The notes under the pieces: model-generated
Told to the model about the DNA's origin: nothing
Database searches by the model: none
The model's input: the letters and a program-made list of their open reading frames with translations, nothing else
DNA from: Nocardia uniformis NBRC 13702
Lineage (GTDB): Bacteria; Actinomycetota; Actinomycetes; Mycobacteriales; Mycobacteriaceae
NCBI RefSeq assembly: GCF_001613345.1
Contig: NZ_BDCE01000056.1
Span: 152,496 to 216,495, forward strand
Reading direction: 5' to 3'
DNA length: 64,000 nt
Shown here: positions 63,787 to 64,000 of the stretch, piece after piece
Position numbering within the stretch: the stretch's first letter is position 1
Layout: every line of letters starts with the position of its first letter
Translations under genes and position numbers: made by a program

Positions 63787-64000
63787 CGGCCGCCACCGAG
63801 GTCCTTCTGTTTGCGATCTTTCCATTCCTCGGCCAACTCGCTCCAGATTCGATCAATACGACTCAGATCGTCCCGAACATGGGCCGGGACGGAAGCGGTC
63901 GCATGATCAGTTGCGACACGCGAAAGCGCTGGTAGAGGGAACAATTCGCTAGCGTGTCGCCCGCTGGACGCGATAGAATTCGAACATGCATTCGACACCT
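63787..64000. other. Right edge without a recognisable gene
   Basis: The remaining 214 bases include a minus-strand open frame with a coding-like helix (IDRIWSELAEEWKDRKQKDL), which may be the end of a gene that begins outside the window or a chance frame. No family was recognised. Confidence 0.3.

Overview
The DNA is high-GC and typical of a mycolic-acid actinomycete. The order gcvH - garA - merR - DUF151 - merR - gcvP matches the Mycobacterium tuberculosis Rv1826-Rv1832 neighbourhood. With choD, a CYP125-type P450 behind a KstR-like box, WhiB-like and DUF397/DUF5753 genes, the best fit is Nocardia or a close relative that degrades sterols.

Region 1 (about 1-23.0 kb) is a catabolic island. 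On the minus strand, eight genes from 22842 down to 14755 look like one operon: ferredoxin, HIBADH-type dehydrogenase, mycofactocin-type SDR, aldehyde dehydrogenase, amidohydrolase, a 78-aa protein, a DUF35-thiolase fusion resembling a one-chain Ltp2/ChsH2 aldolase, and a class III CoA-transferase. From 1.7 to 14.5 kb lie beta-oxidation genes: a tandem-fused FadE, two single FadEs, three crotonases, TesB thioesterase, nitronate-monooxygenase-like protein, thiolase, SDR and a FadR-type regulator. Most transcription-unit starts from 4.0 to 13.6 kb carry a variant of a palindrome TAACTnAGTTA, seen nowhere else, so a dedicated regulon is likely. The inferred path is oxidation of an alcohol or hydrocarbon to an acid, CoA transfer, dehydrogenation, hydration, and thiolytic or retro-aldol cleavage. 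The left edge holds a second, paralogous ferredoxin/P450 module whose middle was lost by a deletion that fused two genes.

Region 2 (about 23.0-28.3 kb) is a degraded integrative element: tyrosine integrase, excisionase, a C-terminal remnant, a HEPN/Ymh-like gene (possible abortive infection), one intact IS5/IS427-type insertion sequence sitting in the stop codon of that gene, and a decayed second one. Region 3 (28.3-32.1 kb) has an MmyB-like regulator, an HNH endonuclease, a WhiB-like protein and a VWA lipoprotein-like or secreted protein.

Region 4 (32.3-48.9 kb) is core genome: gcvP behind a tandem glycine riboswitch, the MerR/DUF151/GarA/GcvH group, a CDP-alcohol phosphatidyltransferase, choD, a DUF2252 protein, a membrane NERD-like protein, a PAP2 phosphatase with a repeat-rich N-terminus, an acyl-CoA oxidase-like FadE and ThrE. 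Three copies of a 75-78 bp palindromic repeat lie in its intergenic spaces.

Region 5 (49-64 kb) is mixed: an XRE/DUF397 pair, TetR, CYP125-type P450, an exopolysaccharide group (sugar-phosphate transferase, asparagine synthetase, hexapeptide acetyltransferase, heparinase-like lyase), an alpha/beta hydrolase with an altered catalytic triad, a Tat-lipoprotein FAD oxidase divergent from a TetR gene with a clear operator between them, an NAD-binding protein, and a frameshifted deazaflavin (Ddn-type) reductase. No rRNA, tRNA or CRISPR array was seen.
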